Positions 14,998-23,461 of a DNA stretch of 30,757 bases are shown here, in pieces. The notes beneath the pieces are model-generated. The model ran no database searches, was not told where the DNA came from, and saw only the letters and a program-made list of their open reading frames with translations. The number at the start of each line of letters is the position of its first letter. Position 1 is the first letter of the stretch. Location: positions 1 through 30,757 of the forward strand of contig JAPOXI010000017.1 in the NCBI GenBank assembly GCA_026707185.1, written 5' to 3'. The DNA comes from Chloroflexota bacterium. Lineage in GTDB: Bacteria > Chloroflexota > UBA11872. Made by a program: the position numbers and the translations under genes.

Positions 14998-16644
14998 TCA
15001 ACCTCCTGTTGCGGGCTTGCCTGAAAGGGGCGTGGCCCCATACTCGCGCATCGCGACTCGTACAACTGGATCATCGTCGACCGAAGACTCGGACGACGGC
15101 CGTCGATGTGGCGCCGAGCCGCTCCGTTGCTCGTTACGAATCTGAAGCGGACGGCCGAGCACGTGCGAAAGCGCTCGCGCGACCTGGCGCTGGGCGTCTG
15201 GCTGCTGCACGCGGTCGAAGAGAAACCGGCTACGATAGCCAAGCGTCACGGTTCCGTCGGCAAATTCCAGAACCTCCGCTTCGCCCACGTAGGGGGCGAT
15301 CTCACGAGCCTCCTGGCGGATCACCGAGACCCACTCGTCCTTCCGGGCCGCGATCATCGCGGCCGAAAGCTCGCCAACAGGGGCGGCCGGGCCTCCCGCC
15401 GCCACCGGCGCTGGCTGCGGTTGGGGCTCTGCCCGAGCGTCCGGCGACTCCATCTGCCGAGCGGGCGCGGGGGAGGGACGACCCGCCGGCCCCGTCTCGC
15501 TGGCCGCCGGCACCGGCCCCGGGGCTTTCACCGGCTCCGTAACCGAGAGCACTGCCCGCGCAAACGCCAGTTCCAGTTCCAGCGTCGCGTCCACACCCGT
15601 CCGCGATGGCGGTTCCGGCTCCGCGAACACCTCCAACGTGCGCACGATGTCGCGCAGGCTCGAGTTTTCCGTGCGCCGCGTCAGCTCAAACGCCTCGTCC
15701 TCCGTCAGGTGCCCCACGGCCGTCGTCCTGGGACTCGTCTTCAGGATCAGGATGTCCCGCAGGATGTCGATAATCTGCTGACGCAGCGTGCTCGGGCTCG
15801 TCCCGTCCTCGATGGCGTGACCGATCGCTTGCAGCCCCGCCGCGGCATCCCCGTCCATCAGGTGGCCAAGCAGCTGAATCACCGCGTCGCGCCCCGTCAG
15901 CCCCAGCATCGAATTCACGGCGTCTGAGGTGGCGTCGTTATCGCTATACGCCAGAGCCTGGTCCAGCAGGCTCACCGCGTCCCGCGCGCTGCCTCCCGCA
16001 TTGCGAGCCAGCGTATGCAGCGCCGCCTCCTGGATCCGGGCGCCCTCCGTCTCCGCAATGCTGCGAAGTTGAGTCGTCAGCTCCAGCACCCCAATGCGGC
16101 GAAACGTCAAGTGTTGCGTCCGCGACCTGATCGTCGCCGGCACCCGATGCGGCTCCGTCGTCGCAAGCACGAACAGTGTCTGAGGTGGGGGTTCCTCGAG
16201 CGTCTTCAGCAGCGCGTCTTTCGCCGGCGCCGACAGTTGGTGGACCTCGTCGATGATGTAGACCCGATAACGCCCCGCTCCCGGCGCGAACTGCGTAAGT
16301 TCGCGAATCTCTCGGATGTCATCAATTCCGCGGTGGGAGGCCGCGTCCATTTCGATTAGATCCAGAAAGGACCCCTTGGCTATGGCCTGGCAGTGATCAC
16401 AGCGCCCGCACGTTTCTGCCTGGATGCCTTCCAGGCAGTTAACCGCCTTGGCCAACAACCGAGCGGCAGTGGTTTTGCCGGTGCCCCGCTCGCCCGAGAA
16501 CAAATAGGCGTGACTGAGCCGGTTGTGGACCAGGGCGTTCTGGAGCGTCCGAACTACGTGCTCCTGGCCAATCAACGCATCGAACCGCTGCGGGCGGTAG
16601 CGGTTGTAGAGGGCCTGAAACGACGGCGGACGCGACGCAGCCAC
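14998..16644 (-). CDS. dnaX: DNA polymerase III subunit gamma/tau
   Basis: The product is the clamp-loader ATPase of the replisome, 548 residues from the chosen start. It has Walker A GERGTGKTT (51-59), a zinc site of four cysteines (70, 79, 82, 85), the DEVH Walker B (132-135), sensor 1 ATTE, and the clamp-loader fold to about residue 360. A Pro/Ala-rich linker and a C-terminal tau-type domain (from about 430) follow. A GTG at 16644 with GGGAGG 5 nt upstream is preferred; an ATG at 16674 would add ten residues but lacks a ribosome site and lies just 10 nt beyond the SRP RNA end. I see no A-rich slippery run for a shorter gamma form. It heads dnaX-ybaB-recR. Confidence 0.93.
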   Translation of the reverse strand: MAASRPPSFQALYNRYRPQRFDALIGQEHVVRTLQNALVHNRLSHAYLFSGERGTGKTTAARLLAKAVNCLEGIQAETCGRCDHCQAIAKGSFLDLIEMDAASHRGIDDIREIRELTQFAPGAGRYRVYIIDEVHQLSAPAKDALLKTLEEPPPQTLFVLATTEPHRVPATIRSRTQHLTFRRIGVLELTTQLRSIAETEGARIQEAALHTLARNAGGSARDAVSLLDQALAYSDNDATSDAVNSMLGLTGRDAVIQLLGHLMDGDAAAGLQAIGHAIEDGTSPSTLRQQIIDILRDILILKTSPRTTAVGHLTEDEAFELTRRTENSSLRDIVRTLEVFAEPEPPSRTGVDATLELELAFARAVLSVTEPVKAPGPVPAASETGPAGRPSPAPARQMESPDARAEPQPQPAPVAAGGPAAPVGELSAAMIAARKDEWVSVIRQEAREIAPYVGEAEVLEFADGTVTLGYRSRFLFDRVQQPDAQRQVARALSHVLGRPLQIRNEQRSGSAPHRRPSSESSVDDDPVVRVAMREYGATPLSGKPATGG

Positions 16645-16684
16645 GGGAGCCTCCCAGCCTGACGTGTGCGTCATGATAGAGATA

Positions 16685-16956
16685 GAGGCCGCGCACCCGC
16701 CGTCGAATCGCCCAACAACGCCTTACCGTCGGGCCGCGGCTCCGGCCAGGTGGACTCGCGGCGCCCGAAGGGGACTTCGTACCGCTGCTTCCTCTCGGAC
16801 CTGACGGGGTTGGAAGGCCTTCGTCGCACGAGGCCCGGCGTTCACTACCGAGCTTCGGCGGCAGACACGTTACGGACGGCCCTCAGGCGGGGATTCAGCC
16901 CGCTATAGCGGATTGCGGCTCAAGGGCACCGCTAGCTCCCCACCTAGCACGGCCTC
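16685..16956 (-). ncRNA. ffs: Large bacterial signal recognition particle RNA (with Alu domain)
   Basis: Read on the minus strand, the 5' part carries the Alu-domain sequence of Bacillus-type large SRP RNA: GUGCUAGGUGGGGAGCUAGC at 16950-16931, then GGUGCCC and a CCGCAAUCCGCUAUAGC stretch followed by GAAUCCCC. The middle holds the domain IV tip that binds Ffh, GUCAGGUCC then GAGAGGAAGCAGC (16804-16783). The 3' part has GGCGAUUCGACGGCGGGUGC. The two ends pair as a 10-bp helix: GAGGCCGUGC at 16956-16947 with GCGCGGCCUC at 16694-16685. The molecule is about 272 nt. It works with Ffh and FtsY in co-translational membrane targeting. Ends are set from the helix and are accurate to a few nucleotides. 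Confidence 0.93.
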
Positions 16957-16962
16957 CCGTTG

Positions 16963-16991
16963 ATGGTGGCATGCACCTCCCCAGTGGTCAA
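16963..16991 (-). promoter_or_regulatory. Candidate promoter of the SRP RNA
   Basis: On the minus strand a -35-like TTGACC (16991-16986) is followed after 17 nt by CACCAT (16968-16963), a weak -10 match. The -10 ends 6 nt before the predicted RNA 5' end at 16956, the expected distance. The near-consensus -35 and the right geometry support it, while the poor -10 keeps it tentative. dnaX may also depend on this promoter. Confidence 0.45.
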
Positions 16992-17077
16992 TGGGGCCGA
17001 TCGACGCCATTTCACCGTGGCCTGGAAGCCGGGCCACTAGAATGGCCGGTATTCGCCAGTCCCGGCCGGAGGCCATC

Positions 17078-18136
17078 GTGCCGCCGTTTCGCATCGAACT
17101 TCGTAGCGACACTCAGACCACACCCACCAAGGAGATGCGCGCGGCCATGGCCCAGGCCGTGGTAGGCGACGATCTCGGCGGGGAGGACCCCACTGTCCGC
17201 GAGCTGGAAGACCTCGCCGCCGAGATCGTCGGCAAGGACGCCGCCTTGTTTGTGACCAGCGGCACCATGGGCAACCTGGTCAGCTTGCTTACCCTCTCGC
17301 GCCGCGGCGACACACTGCTGGTCGATCCCGAATCGCATGTGACCCTGGCCGAAGCCGGTGGCTTTGCGGCATTGGCCGGATGCAGCGTCATTCCGATCCA
17401 GACGCCCGGCTGGCTCACGCCAGCGGACATCGAGCCGCACATCGGCCCCGTCACCACCCACTCCCTCAACCCGGCCATCATCTGGACCGAGAACACCCAC
17501 AACCGGCGCGGCGGCGTGGCCTGGGGTCCCCAGGTCATGCGCGAGCTCGCCGACCTGGCCGGCCGTCACGGCCTTCGGATCCACATTGACGGCGCCCGCA
17601 TCTTCAACGCCGCCGCGGCCCTCGACCTTCCGGTATCCGATTTGGCTGACGGTGCGGACACCGTCCAATTCTGCCTATCCAAGGGCCTCGGCGCCCCCTT
17701 CGGATCGATGATCGTGGGCTCCAGCGACCTGATTGATCGCGCCCGCCGAACTCGCCAGCTTGTCGGCGGCGGCATGCGGCAGGCCGGCGTAATGGCCGCC
17801 GCCGGCCTCATCGCTCTGCGCGACGGACCCGGGCGGCTCTCCGACGATCACCGCCGCGCCAGGCAGCTTGGCGACGTCATCGACGACTTGCCCGGCCTAC
17901 GTCTGGTTTCACCCGTTTACACCAACCTCATCTTCGTGACCTGGGATCCCGACGGGCTCGACCTGGATGTCTTCGTCGCCGAGGCCGCCAAGCACGGCGT
18001 CGGCGTCGGCGGCGCTCGCGGAGACATGTTCCGGTTGGTCACCCACCATCAGATCAGCGACGCCGACATCGAAGAGGCGACGGACGTCCTGGCCGCCGCT
18101 GCAGAAGCTGCGGCAGCAGTCTCAGCACACGCATGA
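17078..18136 (+). CDS. ltaE: Low-specificity L-threonine aldolase
   Basis: The 352-residue PLP enzyme starts with IELRSDTQTTPT, the family's N-terminal signature. It has TSGTMGNLVSLL, which contacts the cofactor, HIDGAR with the PLP-binding Asp171, and FCLSKGLGAPFGS with the Schiff-base Lys202. It cleaves L-threonine or allo-threonine to glycine and acetaldehyde in the cytoplasm. The GTG at 17078 has GGAGG 5 nt upstream and gives the usual family start; an upstream ATG at 16991 would place non-family residues in front. It is a single gene, divergent from the SRP RNA and dnaX, with about 110 nt before the next gene on the same strand. Confidence 0.92.
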   Translation: MPPFRIELRSDTQTTPTKEMRAAMAQAVVGDDLGGEDPTVRELEDLAAEIVGKDAALFVTSGTMGNLVSLLTLSRRGDTLLVDPESHVTLAEAGGFAALAGCSVIPIQTPGWLTPADIEPHIGPVTTHSLNPAIIWTENTHNRRGGVAWGPQVMRELADLAGRHGLRIHIDGARIFNAAAALDLPVSDLADGADTVQFCLSKGLGAPFGSMIVGSSDLIDRARRTRQLVGGGMRQAGVMAAAGLIALRDGPGRLSDDHRRARQLGDVIDDLPGLRLVSPVYTNLIFVTWDPDGLDLDVFVAEAAKHGVGVGGARGDMFRLVTHHQISDADIEEATDVLAAAAEAAAAVSAHA

Positions 18137-18244
18137 TCGCTAGGCGCGCCCGTCACTCGCGCAGTAGATTTGGCCCAGCCGGCTGTGGACTTCCGGCGCC
18201 TTCAGTCATTCACACGGCTGCACCGGCCGTGGGAGGAGAAGTTG

Positions 18245-19660
18245 ATGTTTAGAGGTTTCAGAATCGCGTTCGTGCTGATCGCCGTATTTGCCTTCGTCTT
18301 GGCCGCATGCGGCGAGAGCGACAGCGCTCCCAGCGAAGTCGTCAGGACCGTCGAGGTTGAGCGGCAAGTCACGGTCGAAGTCGAGAAACTGGTGACGGTC
18401 GAAGTCGAAAAGCCAGTCGTCCAGGAAGTCGTCCGCGTTGTCGAGGTCGAAAAGCCGGTCGAGGTAGTCCGGCAGGTTACCGTCGAGGTCATGCAGGAAG
18501 CCCAGATGCTGCCGCCGCTGGTCATCGGACACCTAAACGCGCTAACTGGTTCGCTGTCATACTTCGGCGTTTCCCACGGCAATGCGGCAGATTTGGCCGC
18601 CAGCCACATCAACCGTGCCGGCGGGATCCAGGGCGGGTCCGTGGTCATCATCAACCGCGACACGGGCGTGAACCCCGTGCAGGGCGTTGACGCGGCCCGT
18701 GCGCTGGTGGATGTGGAGAGCGTGGCGGCCATCGTCGGCGCATTGGCCAGCGGCGTGACAATCCCGGTGGCCACCTCGGTAACCGCTCCGAACCAGACGC
18801 TTCAGATCTCGCACTCGTCCACGGCGCCCAGCATTACCGCTCTTGAAGACGACGATTTCCTCTTCCGGACTACCGTTTCGGACGCGGCGCAAGGCGTAGT
18901 CCTCGGCCGGCTGGCCTGGGAGCAGGGCTACAAGAGCGCCGGGATCATGTACATCAACAACGCCTACGGGCAGGGCCTGGCCGAACGATTCACCCAAACG
19001 TTTACGGAACTGGGCGGAACGGTCACGGATTCGGTACCGCACGAGGACAGCCAGCCGACGTTCACATCCGAACTCGAGAAGGCTACTGAGGGCAATCCGG
19101 ATGTCCTGGTCACCGTCAGCTATCCGGGACAGGCAGAGGTCTACCTCCGCGAGGCCCTGGAAGGCGACTATGCCGACACGTTCCTGTTCGTGGACGGTGT
19201 GAAGTCCGACGACATGGTCCAGGCCATCGGCGGTGGCAGGCTTGACGGCACGCTGGGCACCGCGCCGGGAGCTCCTGACAGCCCCGATCGTCAGGCGTTC
19301 TACAACTCCTACACCCTGACTTTCGGCGTGGAGGCTCCCCAGGAGCCGTACCTGGCCGAAACGTACGATGCCGTCGTGCTGATCGCACTGGCAGCCGCCA
19401 AAGCCGGCACCACAACCGACTCCGTGGCCATCCGCGACGCGCTACGCGACGTCGCGAACCCGCCCGGCGAAGTCGTCGGCCCCGGGTTGGCGGGCATTCA
19501 GAAGGCTCTGAGCCTCATTGCCAGCGGCCAGGACGTCAACTATGAGGGCGCCTCCGGCCCTGTGGACTTTGACGAAAACGGCGACGTATCCGGACCAATC
19601 GAGGTCTGGACGGTCGAAGGCGACGCCGTCAAGTCCACCGGAAGGTTCGAACTCCCCTAG
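18245..19660 (+). CDS. livK: Branched-chain amino acid-type ABC transporter substrate-binding lipoprotein
   Basis: The 471-residue lipoprotein has a signal peptide with lipobox LAAC (Cys22), then a Val/Glu-rich stalk (31-83) of repeating V-T-V-E-V-E-K units. The periplasmic-binding fold of the Leu/Ile/Val (HAAT) family starts at IGHLNALTGSLSYFG. Later segments such as GLAERFTQTFTELGG and PYLAETYDAVVLIALA fit the two-lobed receptor. It likely captures branched-chain amino acids or a related acid or amide and delivers it to LivHM. The ATG at 18245 has GGGAGGAG 7-8 nt upstream; a TTG at 18242 is possible. The permease and ATPase genes are on the other strand, converging on it across a hairpin. 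Confidence 0.9.
   Translation: MFRGFRIAFVLIAVFAFVLAACGESDSAPSEVVRTVEVERQVTVEVEKLVTVEVEKPVVQEVVRVVEVEKPVEVVRQVTVEVMQEAQMLPPLVIGHLNALTGSLSYFGVSHGNAADLAASHINRAGGIQGGSVVIINRDTGVNPVQGVDAARALVDVESVAAIVGALASGVTIPVATSVTAPNQTLQISHSSTAPSITALEDDDFLFRTTVSDAAQGVVLGRLAWEQGYKSAGIMYINNAYGQGLAERFTQTFTELGGTVTDSVPHEDSQPTFTSELEKATEGNPDVLVTVSYPGQAEVYLREALEGDYADTFLFVDGVKSDDMVQAIGGGRLDGTLGTAPGAPDSPDRQAFYNSYTLTFGVEAPQEPYLAETYDAVVLIALAAAKAGTTTDSVAIRDALRDVANPPGEVVGPGLAGIQKALSLIASGQDVNYEGASGPVDFDENGDVSGPIEVWTVEGDAVKSTGRFELP
18335..18493 (+). repeat. Val/Glu-rich stalk repeat within livK
   Basis: The DNA encodes residues 31-83, with three consecutive 8-residue units of the form VEVE-[R/K]-x-V-[T/V] and then looser copies. 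The repeated nucleotide core is a form of gtcgaagtcgaaaag. It lies between the lipid anchor and the ligand-binding domain and probably holds the receptor off the membrane. A similar stalk occurs in the solute-binding protein at 25398. Confidence 0.7.
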
Positions 19661-19682
19661 CTCGTACCCCTCCGCACAAGCA

Positions 19683-19710
19683 CAAGGGGCGGCCGCGAGG
19701 CCGCCCCTTG
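19683..19710. terminator. Strong hairpin between convergent livK and livM
   Basis: A perfect 12-bp stem (CAAGGGGCGGCC with GGCCGCCCCTTG) closes a GCGA tetraloop. It lies 22 nt after the livK stop and 86 nt after the livM stop. There is no long T run on the livK side, but the stem is stable and well placed to end both convergent transcripts. Confidence 0.7.
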
Positions 19711-19795
19711 CCCATGCATCCCCGGCGGCCGTCGGCAGGCCAGGGGAGCTTGACCGTCCCGCGCTAGCCTGGCGACTCAGGCGATCTGACCCCGG

Positions 19796-20812
19796 CTAGT
19801 CGGGCCCGGCTGGATCCCGGCCGCTCGCCGAGGCTGGGCGACGCTCAGCAATTCGCCGCCACTCGCCCAGCAGCCCGCCCGGCCGCAACAGCATGATGGC
19901 GACAATGAGCACGCCGATCGTGAAGAGGCGAAAGCTCGGATCGGAAAAAATGCCGGGGAGGAACTGGGTACCCGCCCAAATGCCCCACACCACGAAGGCC
20001 CCCAGAATCGCGCCGAGATTGTTTCCGGAACCGCCCACCATCAGCATTGCCCAGATCACGAAGGTGGCGAGTAGCGGATCGAAGGTCAGCGGCGAGAGAA
20101 ATCGAACGTGATGGGCGAACAGCGCGCCGCCGATACCCATGATCATGGCGCCGAACACGAACGACTGAAGCTTGAAGTGAAAGACGTTCTTTCCGCTGGC
20201 AGCCGTCGCGACTTCATCCTCGCGGATGGCACGAAGCACGCGGCCCCATGGTGACCTGACCGCGCGCTGTACGGCGGCGAAGAGGGTTAGCAAGACGACG
20301 AACACGACGACGACGTAGAGATAGTCGTAGCTCTCAGGCGCAACGAGGTCACCCATGAATTTGGGGATTCGGTAGAGCCCTTTCGAGCCGTTGGCGGCCC
20401 ACTTCTCGTTCAAGAAGAAGAAGCGGACACTTTCAGCGATTCCGAGCGTGGCTATCGACAAGTAGTCGTCGCTTAGCCGCAGCGTGATGGTTCCAATGAC
20501 CAAGGCAACGATCCCGCACACAACTGCGGCCGCTGCGATTCCTACGAAGAACCACAGATCAAAGCCCAAGTTGAGGAGGCCCAGTTGGGCAAGGTTGCCG
20601 CCGAAGATGAAGTCCTCGAACTGCTCAGGGTCCGGCGGCGGCGAGGTCAGGAGTGCGGCCGTGTAGGCGCCAAGCGCAAAGAAGCCTGCGATCCCGATAT
20701 TGAATAGGCCGGTGAATCCCCAGTGAACATTGAGTCCCAACGCAAAAATCGCATAGATCATTGCCATGATGGCGAACCCGACCAGGTAGTCGAGAATCCC
20801 GCTGAAGTCCAC
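19796..20812 (-). CDS. livM: Branched-chain amino acid ABC transporter permease LivM
   Basis: The 338-residue membrane protein has the LivM pattern: multiple membrane helices, the GLNVHWGFTGLFNIG segment early on, and the ATPase-coupling loop SPWGRVLRAIREDE with its EDE end. A MVGGSGNNLGAILGAFV segment also matches the family. It pairs with LivH to form the transport path for the LivK-type receptor. The GTG at 20812 has AGGGGAAAG upstream and lies 12 nt after the livH stop. It is the last gene of livGFHM on the minus strand, and the Pro/Arg-rich tail after GGLLGEW is likely cytoplasmic. Confidence 0.92.
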   Translation of the reverse strand: MDFSGILDYLVGFAIMAMIYAIFALGLNVHWGFTGLFNIGIAGFFALGAYTAALLTSPPPDPEQFEDFIFGGNLAQLGLLNLGFDLWFFVGIAAAAVVCGIVALVIGTITLRLSDDYLSIATLGIAESVRFFFLNEKWAANGSKGLYRIPKFMGDLVAPESYDYLYVVVVFVVLLTLFAAVQRAVRSPWGRVLRAIREDEVATAASGKNVFHFKLQSFVFGAMIMGIGGALFAHHVRFLSPLTFDPLLATFVIWAMLMVGGSGNNLGAILGAFVVWGIWAGTQFLPGIFSDPSFRLFTIGVLIVAIMLLRPGGLLGEWRRIAERRPASASGRDPAGPD

Positions 20813-20824
20813 GCTAGCTTTCCC

Positions 20825-21880
20825 CTACGGTGAGTCGCCAAAGATGCCGCGAGGCCTCGCCAGCAGCACGCCAATCATGATGGCAAAGGCGACGGCCGGC
20901 TTGTAGCTGGGGTTGATCCACTGCGTGGACACCTCCATGCTCACGCCTACGATCAGGGCGCCGACCAGTGCGCCATAGGGGTTGCCGATTCCGCCCAGAA
21001 TCACGGCGGCGAACAGGGGTATCAGGAACTTCCATCCCATAATCGGCAGCAGTTGTGCCTGCACAACTGCCAAAAGGACGCCAGCGACGGCGGCCATCGC
21101 TCCGCCTATTCCCCATGTCCACCAGACAACGTGCCGGGTGTTGATTCCGGACACCAGCGCCAGGGAAGGATTATCCGAAGTCGCCCGCATGGCCTTGCCC
21201 ATTTTCGTGTGGTTGAGCAGCGCGTAGAGCCCTAATACCAGGACAACGGCGACGACCGCTACAAAGATGCCGTCCGGAGGAATGCGAACGTCCATTGGCA
21301 AGTGATAGACCTGTCGCGACTCCCTCGGGTAGTGCTGTGTGTCGCCTGTCCAGATCAGTTGGATCAAACCACGAATGGCAATGGCTACGCCGAGCGAGGC
21401 CATCATGAGAATTGCCGTGCCAGCACCGCGGTCCCGCAGGCGGCCGTAGATCAGTCCATCGAGAGCGATGGCACCCAGCGCTACCACGAGGGCTGCGAGT
21501 GGCAGCGCGACCAGGACCGGAACGCCGAACGTAAAGGGCCCAAGGCCGGCTCCCTCAATACCGACTCGTGGCAACACACCGTCGACGACGAAGAAGGCAA
21601 TGTAGGCGCCAAGAGCCATGTAGTCGCCGTGTGCGAAGTTGCCGAGCTTCAAGATCCCGTAGACCAGGGTCAGCCCAATGGCCCCGAGTGCGATCACGGA
21701 TCCAAAGATGAGCCCATTCACGACAAGCCCCAGCTTCATGAATGGCAAGAGGCCGGCAACCACCATTCCGGCCACGATGAGGACGGATACCCGGCCGGCC
21801 GACAGCGCCGGGCCGAGTCGACGCAGGGGATTGCGCAGTCCACCCGCCGATTGCTGTGTGTGGGAGAACACGCGGCGCAC
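20825..21880 (-). CDS. livH: Branched-chain amino acid ABC transporter permease LivH
   Basis: The 351-residue protein has LivH features: GLIFGSVIALGAIGLTLVYG followed by KLGNFAHGDYMALGAY, a coupling loop with NHTKMGKAMRATSDN, and the GGIGNPYGALVGAL segment near the end. Eight or so hydrophobic segments are visible. It has an N-terminal extension of about 30 residues before the first helix. The GTG at 21880 follows AGGA about 9 nt upstream and comes 10 nt after the livF stop. With LivM it forms the membrane channel of this importer. Confidence 0.92.
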   Translation of the reverse strand: MRRVFSHTQQSAGGLRNPLRRLGPALSAGRVSVLIVAGMVVAGLLPFMKLGLVVNGLIFGSVIALGAIGLTLVYGILKLGNFAHGDYMALGAYIAFFVVDGVLPRVGIEGAGLGPFTFGVPVLVALPLAALVVALGAIALDGLIYGRLRDRGAGTAILMMASLGVAIAIRGLIQLIWTGDTQHYPRESRQVYHLPMDVRIPPDGIFVAVVAVVLVLGLYALLNHTKMGKAMRATSDNPSLALVSGINTRHVVWWTWGIGGAMAAVAGVLLAVVQAQLLPIMGWKFLIPLFAAVILGGIGNPYGALVGALIVGVSMEVSTQWINPSYKPAVAFAIMIGVLLARPRGIFGDSP

Positions 21881-21890
21881 GAGTCTTGTC

Positions 21891-22595
21891 CTATCCGCCG
21901 AGATACAGGCGTCCCACGTCGGGGTTGCTCAGAAGCGCCGGGCCACTGTCCTCGAGCTGATTGGATCCGCCGGAGAGCACGTAGCCGCGGTCGGACATTC
22001 GCAATGATTCCCGGGCGTTCTGCTCCACCAGCAGGATCGATACACCTGTTGCGTTGATGTCCCTGATGCGTTCGAAGACGGACTGAACCAGGGCGGGCGC
22101 AAGACCGGCTGACGGTTCATCCAAGAGCAGGAGCACCGGATCCAGCATGAGCGCACGGGCAATCGCCAGCATCTGGCGCTGGCCGCCCGAGAGACTGCCA
22201 GCTTTACGTCGCGCGCTGGGCTGAAGGTCTGGAAAAAGCTGGAACATCTCGTGAATCCGGTCGCGATAGTCGTCACGCCGCACGAAGGCGCCCATTTCGA
22301 GGTTCTCGCGAATGGTCATGGATGGAAAGACGTTGTCCGACTGCGGCACATAGCACAGCCCGCTGCGCACGGTCTGCTCCGGATCGTGCTCCGAAATGTC
22401 GACGCCGCGAAAGTGGACACAGCCGGAACGAACGCGCACCAGACCAACGATCGCCTTCATGAGCGTCGATTTGCCGCAGCCGTTGGGTCCGATAATCGTC
22501 ACGACTTCGCCTGGGTTCACCGCGATCGACACGCCGTGCAGGATTTCGGTCTCGCCGTATCCGGCGACGACATCGAATGCCTCAAGCAGGGCCAT
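21891..22595 (-). CDS. livF: Branched-chain amino acid ABC transporter ATP-binding protein LivF
   Basis: The 234-residue ATPase has Walker A GPNGCGKST, the Q-loop in CYVPQSDNVFPSMT, ABC signature LSGGQRQMLAIARAL, Walker B LLLLDEPSAGLAP, and the H-loop position filled by LLVEQNA (a Gln in place of His, as is normal in LivF). It energises import together with LivG. The ATG at 22595 gives the typical LivF length and overlaps the end of livG by 14 nt; the longer open frame upstream lies inside livG. The order of genes is livG-livF-livH-livM. Confidence 0.93.
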   Translation of the reverse strand: MALLEAFDVVAGYGETEILHGVSIAVNPGEVVTIIGPNGCGKSTLMKAIVGLVRVRSGCVHFRGVDISEHDPEQTVRSGLCYVPQSDNVFPSMTIRENLEMGAFVRRDDYRDRIHEMFQLFPDLQPSARRKAGSLSGGQRQMLAIARALMLDPVLLLLDEPSAGLAPALVQSVFERIRDINATGVSILLVEQNARESLRMSDRGYVLSGGSNQLEDSGPALLSNPDVGRLYLGG

Positions 22596-23370
22596 CGCGT
22601 CGACCGCCCAGGTAAGCCTCCAAGACCACCGGATCGCGCTGGACTTCTGGTGGTGGACCCTCCGCAATCACGGATCCATTGGCCATCACGATCACCGGGT
22701 CGCACATCGTCATGACAAAGCGCATGTCGTGTTCGATTATGAAGAACGTCACATCTCGCTCGACGCTGGCCCGCACGATGTTGGCGGAAAGATCCCTGAG
22801 CAACGTTCGGTTGATTCCGGCGCCCGGCTCGTCAAGAAGCACCATCTTGGGCTTGGCCATAAGGGTCCGCGCCAATTCCAACAACTTCTTCTGTCCCCCC
22901 GAGAGATTCCCGGCCAGCTCATTTGCCAGATCCGCTAGATTGACGAGTTCCAGAACATCGAGTGCTTGGGCCTGAATCCGATGCTCCTCGCGCGCGACCG
23001 TCCAGGGGGTGAGCCAGGCAGCCCAGAGACGCTCGCCGGACTGCCGCGCCGGCACGAGCATCAGATTCTCCAGGACCGTCATGCGGCGCAGTTCCCTGGG
23101 AATCTGAAAGGTCCGCATCAGGCCACGTGCGAACGTCTGGTGGGGTCGCAGGCCGGTGATGTGGCGCCCGTCGAAAATGATCTCGCCGCCGGTCGGTGCG
23201 AGCGCACCCGCCACGAGATTGAAGAGCGTGGTCTTGCCGGCCCCGTTCGGTCCGATCAGTCCCGTGATTGTCCCAGGCATGACCGTCAGACTGCAGCGAT
23301 CCACCGCACGAACGCCGCCAAAGTCCTTGGTGACGTCCTGGACATGAAGAATTGGCGGCAGGCCGGTCAA
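22582..23370 (-). CDS. livG: Branched-chain amino acid ABC transporter ATP-binding protein LivG
   Basis: The 262-residue ATPase shows QDVTKDFGGVRAV, typical of LivG, Walker A GPNGAGKTT, RTFQIPRELRRMTVLEN with the Q-loop, signature LSGGQKKLLELARTL, Walker B MVLLDEPGAGIN, and the H-loop in FIIEHDMRFVM. It is the first gene of the livGFHM operon. The likely start is a TTG at 23370, since no in-frame ATG precedes the conserved N-terminus; its ribosome site is weak. The gene diverges from an alpha/beta hydrolase gene with 91 nt between, where the operon promoter should lie, though I see no clear hexamers there. Confidence 0.92.
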   Translation of the reverse strand: MTGLPPILHVQDVTKDFGGVRAVDRCSLTVMPGTITGLIGPNGAGKTTLFNLVAGALAPTGGEIIFDGRHITGLRPHQTFARGLMRTFQIPRELRRMTVLENLMLVPARQSGERLWAAWLTPWTVAREEHRIQAQALDVLELVNLADLANELAGNLSGGQKKLLELARTLMAKPKMVLLDEPGAGINRTLLRDLSANIVRASVERDVTFFIIEHDMRFVMTMCDPVIVMANGSVIAEGPPPEVQRDPVVLEAYLGGRRDGPA

Positions 23371-23461
23371 TTCGCTCTAGCCATCAGTGTCCAGCGGCCA
23401 CGGCGCGGCATGCGCCGCGGCAACGGGCTACAGCATTGAAGCGCTGCGTACCATATATCAG

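Noticed and set aside
14998..16644. Programmed frameshift in dnaX giving a short gamma subunit
   Set aside because: No run of six or more A residues with a following hairpin is visible on the coding strand.
16728..16840. A short 4.5S-type SRP RNA of about 113 nt
   Set aside because: A 6-bp closing helix can be drawn here, but the flanking Alu-domain sequence and a perfect outer 10-bp helix show that the full molecule is the large form.
18335..18493. Short repeats in livK as a CRISPR or satellite array
   Set aside because: The repeats are in frame, imperfect, have no spacers, and encode the Val/Glu stalk of the lipoprotein.
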